64,000 bases of DNA from Rhipicephalus microplus (taxonomy: Eukaryota; Arthropoda; Arachnida; Ixodida; Ixodidae): positions 161,368,553 through 161,432,552 of the forward strand of contig NC_134700.1 in the NCBI RefSeq assembly GCF_043290135.1, given 5' to 3'. Positions 57,883-64,000 of this stretch are shown one piece after another. Each line of letters begins with the position of its first letter. Position 1 is the stretch's first letter. Position numbers and translations under genes: made by a program. The notes below the pieces were generated by a model. The model was not told the origin of the DNA and ran no database searches. It saw nothing but the letters and a program-made list of their open reading frames with translations.

Positions 57883-60800
57883 ATGAACACTCAAATTATA
57901 CAATGAAACGTCAAGGGCCTTCTCGGAAACCTTGACGACATCCAAGAACTCTTACACGAACACTCACCAAAAGTGCTGTGTGTACAAAATCACACCTTAA
58001 TTCAAAACACACAAATTTTCTTCGTAAATACGTTATTTTCCGAAGACCGTGTTGATACCATGACATCATCCGGAGGTGTTGCCATCATAGTGAATCAAGG
58101 AATGGCATGCACACACAACTCCAAACATCCCTTGAGGCAGTGGCTGTTCGAGCGGTTCTTTTTGATAAACTGATCACAATCTGCACTATCTACATTCCTC
58201 CTAGCTATCAGCTGCAAAAACGTGATTTAAACTCTTTAACTGATGAACTTCCGGAGCCCTATGTTCTCCTTGGAGACTTTAATGCGCATAGCAGGCTATG
58301 GGGTGACTCTCGGCATGACGCGCGAGGTCAACCGATTGAACAGTTCTTTCTCTCCTCGAGCGCGTGTCTCCTAAATCGAAAAGAACCAACCTATTATAAT
58401 CTCGCCAATAATACCTACTCCTTCATAGACCTAAGCATGGTATCTCCATCTCTTGTGCCCCTACTCCAGTGGAAAGTCGTCAGTAATCTGTATGGAAGTG
58501 ACCACTTCCCCATAGTTTTGAGCACAAATACAGTAACTGTGTGTCCACCACGTGTTCCCAAGTGGCTCATAAACAGAGCCGACTGGGAACACTTTTATAC
58601 CATCGCTCGTCTAGGTTGGAATGACATATGTACTCTGAACATTGATGTTGCTGTCAACTACTTCACAGAGTTTTTGATTGATGCTGCAACAAAATGCATC
58701 CCACAAACAAATGGACACCCTGGAAAACGGCGTGTGCCATGGTGGAACTCTGAATGCCGAAACGCGCGCAAACAGCAAAACAGAGCTTGGAGGCTGCTTC
58801 GGAACTCACCGACAGCCGAAAATCTTGACACCTTCAAGAAAATAAAGTCTCAAGGCAGGAGAACGCGTCGACAGGCCAGAAGAGAAAGCTGGCAGAAGTT
58901 TTTGTCAGGGATCAATTCATACACACAGGAGGCTAAAGTCTGGAACATGGTCGGTAGGAAAGCAGGAAAACAAGTACACACACTTCCACTCGTAAACACT
59001 CAGGGTGATACCTTGAAAGATCAGGCAAACTTCCTTGGTGCACACTTCGAAGAAGTGTCCAGATAATTCCACTATACTGACACTTTCCAAAAATACAGAA
59101 CAAGAATAGAAAAGCAAAAATTTGAACACAAATGCACTAGATACGAGGCATATAACCAAGCTTTCAGTCTAGCTGAGCTGCGAACGTCTTTAAACTCCTG
59201 CAGTACTTCTTCCCCAGGTTCTGACCGTGTGGTGTATGAAATGTTAAAAAACCTACTAATCGAAACACGAAAAACCTTACTTTGTTTGTACAATGCTATC
59301 TGGTTTTCTGGCACTATCCCTAACTCCTGGAAAGATGCTATTATTATTCTCATTTTGAAAGAGGGCAAGAACCCTTCTTTACCTTCGAGTTATAGGCCTA
59401 TTGCACTTACAAGCTGCTTGTGGAAAATCTTCGAAAAATTGATAAACTGCAGACTCGTACATTTCCTTGAAACAAACAATTTGTTCGACCCATTTCAGTG
59501 CGGGTTTCGAGAAAGTAGATCCACCACAGACCACCTTGTTCGTATCGAGGCACAGATCAGGGACGCCTTCGTCCTTAAACAATATTTCCTCTCTGTATTC
59601 CTCGATATCGAAAAGGCTTATGATACAACCTGGCGTTTTGGAATTCTAAGAGACCTTTCCCACCTTGGCGTGCGTAGAAGAATGTTTCACATAATCGAAA
59701 GTTACCTGTCAAACCGGACATTACGTGTCCGAGTGGGCACGGTTCTTTCCCAAACATTTGTTCAGGAAACAGGCGTGCCACAAGGTGGTGTACTTAGCTG
59801 CACACTTTTTCTCATAAAAATGAATTCCTTGCGTTTGACCATCCCTCGCAATATGTTTTATTGTACATATGTCGATGACGTCCAGCTTGGCTTTAGGTCT
59901 TGCAATCTGGCATTGTGTGAGTGGCAGGTTCAGTTAGGTTTAAACAAGCTCTCCAAATGGGCAGGGGAAAACGGATTCCGACTGAACCCACAAAAAAGCA
60001 TGTGTGTTTTGTTCTCTCGAAAGAGAGGCATGCACTCGGAACCGGACATTCGACTGAACGGGCAACGTCTGTCCGTCAAAGCCGAGCATAAATTCTTAGG
60101 CTTAATCTTGGACAACAAGTTGACCTTCGTACCGTACATCAAGTATTTAAAAACTAAATGTTTAAAAGGCATGAATGTTATAAAAGTGTTGTCATGTACT
60201 ACGTGGGGTAGTGATAGGCAATGCCTCATGAACCTCTATAGAAGCCTCATTCGCACCCGCTTAGATTATGGGGCCGTTGTTTATCAGTCTGCGACTCAAA
60301 GTGCTTTGAAGATGCTGGACCCCGTGCACCATTTGGGCATCCGCCTTTCTACGGGTGCTTTTCGCATCAGCCCCGTAAAAAGCCATTATGTTGAGTCAAA
60401 TGAGTGGTCGCTTCATCTGCAGAGAGCTTACCTGTCCTTTGTTGATTTCCTTAAGGTGAAAGCAGACAAGAAGCACCCCTGATACTCTACTATTAATGAT
60501 TTGTCGAGCTCAATTCTGTTTCAAAACAGGCCTTCAATGAGGCAGCCCTTCTCAGTTCGCCTGAAGAGTCTAGCTGAGGAAACTGGAGTCTCACTTGAAC
60601 ACAGTTTAATGGCTCCTGTAACATACCCGCCACCGTGGCAATGGCAGACTATAGACTGCGATGTGTCTTTTCTAGAAGTTACAAAACATGCACCTATTGC
60701 CCATATCCGAACACACTTCCTGGAACTTCAACACAAATACACACGTCCCGAGTCCTTTACAGATGCCTCCAAGTCTAACTCCTCTGTGTCCTACGCTGCT

Positions 60801-61598
60801 GTCGGCCCATCCTTTTCGGATGCTGGCCCTCTACATCCAGACACAAGTATCTTCACAGCGGAAGCTTATGCGATACTTGTGGCGGCTAAACACATCAAAA
60901 ATTACAAATACAAAAAGCAGTAATTTATACGGACTCCCTCAGTGTGTTAATGGCTCTGCACACTCTTAAAAAGCAAAAAAAACCCAGTCCTTGTCTCACT
61001 TTACTCCATTTTGTGCACACTCTACACACTCAAACAACATGTTGTAGTGTGCTGGGTGCCAGGGCACCGTGAGATTCAAGGCAACGTGAGGGCGGATCAG
61101 CTCGCTGCATCCGTCCACAAACGCACTACCCCTACACCAATATCAGTCCCAGCCCTTGATCTTAAGCCGTCTCTCAAACGAAACCTCAGGGACTACTGGC
61201 AGAGCAAGTGGGATACACACACACAAAACAAACTACACTTTATCAAGCCACACCTTGGTTATTGGCTGCCCGTATCGAAATCACGTCATACAGAGGTAAT
61301 ACTAACGAGACTCAGGATAGGACGCACATACACGACACACACATATCTTTTGTCCGGTGGCGATCCACCATTGTGTGACAGATGTGGTGAAGCATTAACA
61401 GTCCTTCACATGTTAATCCAATGCAAACACTTAGAAACTCTAAGAAAACAACATTTTCCATTACCCTACCGGCAACATATACCTTTACACCCTGCAATGT
61501 TCGTCGGTAGGGAACCGCTTTTTAGTCATAAATCATTGTTAGCGTTTTTAAAAGAAATTCAGTTTTCATATCATATACCCGGGCATTCCGTAGCATAA
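57883..61598 (+). pseudogene. I-clade LINE ORF2 (endonuclease, reverse transcriptase, RNase H), broken
   Basis: The endonuclease starts at 57883 with a stop at codon 8 (TGA 57904). Its Glu motif has changed (VLCVQNHT where CVQET is usual), while LGDFNAHSRLWGD and YGSDHFPIVL remain. A frameshift lies near 58131, then a long frame runs to a TAA at 59064. Reverse transcriptase follows in the same frame: YRPIALTSCLWKIFEKL, FLDIEKAYDTTW (motif A), ETGVPQGGVLSCTLF, CTYVDDVQLG (motif C). A TGA at 60480 interrupts before RNase H (ESFTDASKSN, FTAEAYAILVAAKH, VVVCWVPGHREIQGNVRAD). Two shifts near 60917 and 60973 flank the middle RNase H motif. A CDRCGEALTVLHMLIQC finger ends the protein. At least six disabling changes; no activity expected. 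Confidence 0.85.
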
Positions 61599-61950
61599 CC
61601 TCTCCAGAGAGGTTTTTGCTGCGGTGGCTACACAAGAAAGCATTTGCCTCACGGCCCTTGGACGCAAGGGTATGAACGAGTGAGGCACTTGTGCTAATAC
61701 CATTCATATCCACCATAGTTTTTTATAATCACCAACTCTTGTCATCTATTCTCACCACACACACCTTTCACGGCATGGTCATGATTTTATTAATTGTATG
61801 TTTTTACCCGCCTTACCGCGAGGAGTTTTATGGCCCTTATACAGCCGCTTATCACAATCATTGTCAATAATTTTAGTAACATGAACTGGTGCTCTTTGGC
61901 CGTGAAATGGCCCTTGCGCCACAAAACATCAAACATCATCATCATCATGA

Positions 61951-62331
61951 TGGGAAGACTCGTCAGTCTGGCATACGAATATCTTGCGCTCAACTGGATT
62001 GGTGTTTTTCGTCAGTTACCGGACTTCCAGCCCATTTTCTCGCTGAATTTGTGGTAAAATTAGTTTCGCGGAAGTTCAGTACCTCAATTGCAGCAGCCCC
62101 AATTACAACCGCCTCTTGTCTTTTAATATCTGGTTAGAGCCAAATACTGCAGCTTTTCGAATTCCTTGTTGCCTCTTACCTTCCGTATATCCATTAAGTC
62201 ATGGTACTTGTCCACAAAAGCTTGTTTTTATATGAATTGGCACAATGTTTTGCAAATACATCAATTTCACGCTCATCATTCGGGTTTTCCCATTAGCAAC
62301 GTGCTGTAAAGGGTAGGAAGTTGATGATGTC
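61951..62331 (-). mobile_element. Possible internal leader of the minus-strand LTR element
   Basis: The DNA follows the primer-binding site on minus and ends at the I-clade LINE. A MDIRKVRGNKEFEKLQY-like stretch reads on minus around 62205-62155, which could be the start of a gag, but no longer frame survives. The element is truncated here, probably at the junction with the LINE. Confidence 0.35.
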
Positions 62332-62349
62332 ATCCCACCGCTTCCACCA
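62332..62349 (-). promoter_or_regulatory. Primer-binding site, tRNA-Leu type (minus)
   Basis: On minus, TGGTGGAAGCGGTGGGAT lies two bases after the LTR end. It is complementary, with one difference, to a tRNA-Leu 3' end (…ATCCCACCGCTGCCACCA). Confidence 0.7.
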
Positions 62350-62351
62350 GT

Positions 62352-63267
62352 TGTTAAGTGTAGGAGGAGGTCGATGGCAGGTACGGCGGGCTCTCATTAG
62401 GGTTGCTGGCTTCCCGCCGTCGTGCGCATAGCCGATCTTCGCCAGTGAGGAGATGCGTTAAAAGAGACTGAACGAACGAAGGTTTATTTACATGATAGAT
62501 GAAAGATAGAAACTGTACAGGGATCCCGAAGATCCCGCATTATGTGCGACAGAGATTCAGTTCATGGTTCAGCTCATGATTCCACTTTACAAAATGTCTT
62601 CAGCTTTTATAGCCCACCGTATCCATACACGGAGGTCCAAAGGAGGCGCTCACCACTCTTGCCACTATTCAGGTGACGAAGTCTATGTCGTCCACTCACC
62701 AGAAAGGGTGCAGTTATTGCACCACTCAGCTGGGCGAAAAGGTCCAATGGTACACAAGCGCAACGCATAATGACGCACCCGGCCCACGCCTTGAAGAAAC
62801 CGCAGGGCGAAGAAGTAGAGTTCGGAGAGGGAAAGTTGAGCTCCTCCGGGGAGATGGCCGCTGACCCGAACGTCAGCAGCGGTCCATGGCTGCTTTCAGC
62901 TACAGGCTTCCAGAACTCTCCCGAACATGTCAGTCCAAACGCTCGATCCTTGAGAACGGCTTCATCGACATCTTTCCACGATTCAGGACTGACGGTGCTT
63001 TTGTGACGATTTTGCGTCGGCGACGACAATAGCCGAGTTGAGAGATTGACCTAATTAGAACAGCCACAGTGGCGCCATCCCATGCTGTTCGAATCCATTT
63101 AACAGAAGGGTTGTCTCGCGAAGCTTTCGTTGTGGCCTGACCTGTTTCTGGAACATTTACAGGACAGCCTCTTGCAGATTGGGCGCCGATGGGGTTGAAA
63201 ACATCCCAGCAGACCGGCTTACGCACAATGGCGTCTGCCCAGAAGAATTGCTGGCCCAAACGTAACA
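62352..63267 (-). mobile_element. LTR of a second LTR retrotransposon (~916 bp, minus)
   Basis: On minus it starts TGTTACGTTTGGGCC (63267) and ends CACTTAACA (62352), giving inverted TGTTA...TAACA ends. A TATA box (CTATAAAAG on minus, about 62603-62611) and an AATAAA (62484-62489) lie 120 bp apart in the order expected of U3-R-U5. A primer-binding site follows. The partner LTR and pol are not in the window. The minus frames 63029-62607 and 63268-62930 fall within U3 and are not genes. Confidence 0.72.
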
Positions 63268-63679
63268 ATGCTTAATGACGGGAAGATTTCGTACCTATAT
63301 TAGACAATGAACACGTTGCTCGGAAGAAGTGCACATTACTTCTCAGGAGTTCTACAATCGCCTTGTATTTTCTTGCAGTGTTTGACCAGTTTTTTAAAAA
63401 TAGTATTTTAAATATTTGGGACTTATATCAATCAAGTAAGTGATAATCGCATTTATGAGTCGTACATGACAAAATACAAAAAAAACATTCTACCACTACA
63501 CGGCAATCTCCTGCGTTGGTTATGTGATACGATCGCAGTACAACGAAATGTAGAAGTGCATTTTGTGCTCTTGTATCGAATGTGAAATCGGAAGTTCGGC
63601 GGAAATCCGTCTGGTAGTAATGACACGTGAAGAAATCGAGTCGCACCGACCACACAACTTCATAGAATAAAAGCTATAT
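63268..63679. other. No gene seen
   Basis: A short AT-rich stretch between the LTR and a LINE fragment. No motif is recognised. Confidence 0.4.
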
Positions 63680-64000
63680 GGGAAGCCTTGTCTCGAAATC
63701 TACGAAAATGGCTGACTTCCACGAAGTGACACTGACTGGGGAATCCAACCTGATTAGACATTCACCCTCTGCAACTCCTGGCCCAGATGGAATCACTGTT
63801 CCCATGAGTAATATTTGGTTCAACTTGTCGCTCAGTAACTTCACCAATGTTATAAACTACTCCTTAAAAACTCATGGGTGCCGCAGGATTGAGGATGGTA
63901 AAGGTTATTCCTATACTAAAAAAGCAGGAGTAGGAAACGTCTACATCTAGCCGTGGCTCCAGGATAAACTAGGAAGTTGCGAGGCTTCATGTCATAGCAA
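63680..64000 (+). pseudogene. LINE reverse transcriptase fingers fragment, cut by window edge
   Basis: The plus frame encodes SATPGPDGITVPMSNIWFN and then NVINYSLKTHG, the A-T-P-G-P-D-G-I start of a non-LTR reverse transcriptase. Another frame continues as MVKVIPILKK (about 63895-63925), so there is a frameshift near 63885. The element continues beyond the window. The family is probably I-like, but the piece is short. Confidence 0.65.

Larger units (their letters stand above)
56160..61950 (+). mobile_element. Near full-length, inactive I-clade LINE (~5.8 kb)
   Basis: A GC-rich leader (from about 56160) precedes a gag-like ORF1 with three CCHC knuckles and an ORF2 with endonuclease, reverse transcriptase, RNase H and a terminal finger. 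The 3' UTR ends in a short (ATC)n run near 61930-61950. The gag-type ORF1 plus RNase H places it in the I group. Multiple frameshifts and stops make both ORFs non-functional. It is a different element from the LINE at 46775-51877. Confidence 0.82.

Noticed and set aside
62607..63268. Minus frames of 112 and 140 codons
   Set aside because: They lie in the U3 part of the minus-strand LTR upstream of its TATA box and have no motif.

Overview
The window looks like a repeat-dense stretch of nuclear DNA from a hard tick, probably a metastriate (Rhipicephalus-like). Three things point there. Two intron-containing genes encode arachnid-type chitin-binding (Rebers-Riddiford) cuticle proteins. Several full-length tRNA-derived SINEs resemble the Ruka family described from Rhipicephalus. 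The LINE, LTR and tRNA-Gly-SINE repeats are the kinds that fill tick genomes. The species call is inference.

Host genes. Only two cellular genes can be supported, both on + and built alike (4-codon exon 1, 99-nt exon 2 carrying the signal peptide, long exon 3 carrying the chitin-binding domain). Cuticle gene 1 spans about 4282-6274 and gene 2 about 27335-30173. They are tandem paralogs about 23 kb apart, and most of the space between them is transposon. Their exon 3 coding sequence is nearly identical while exon 2, introns and flanks have diverged. Upstream, the two genes share a short promoter block plus a TATA box.

Layout. 1-3.1 kb: edge of a minus-strand LINE ORF1, inverted and tandem repeats, a long TATC microsatellite and a foldback-like element. 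3.1-9.7 kb: cuticle gene 1 and its 3' flank. 9.7-13.1 kb: minus-strand LINE 3' fragments, a CAA microsatellite, a tRNA-derived SINE and an ACGG-minisatellite element. 13.5-21.95 kb: a decayed Ty3/gypsy element with 180-bp LTRs, split by about 5.2 kb of satellite-like repeat that itself holds three same-orientation 5'-truncated LINEs. 22-27 kb: microsatellites, a 134-bp near-perfect palindrome, otherwise unannotated AT-rich DNA. 27.2-31 kb: cuticle gene 2 with TE insertions in and after intron 2. 34.4-36.7 kb: a compact non-autonomous LTR element with identical 134-bp LTRs and a gag-like ORF as its only gene. 46.8-51.9 kb: a nearly intact CR1/Jockey-group LINE preceded by about 4.2 copies of a 259-bp promoter-like monomer. 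52.8-56 kb: another ACGG element and a SINE cluster. 56.2-61.95 kb: a near full-length but dead I-clade LINE with RNase H. 62.3-63.3 kb: an LTR with its primer-binding site on minus. 63.7-64 kb: a LINE RT fragment cut by the window edge.

The best candidates for something undescribed are the gag-only LTR element (34408-36662), the LINE with tandem TATA-bearing monomers whose array starts at a predicted transcription start (46775-51877), the foldback element with 21-bp subrepeats (about 2290-3095), and the cuticle paralogs with exon-limited homogenisation and a shared promoter block. All calls come from reading the sequence; no database search was run.
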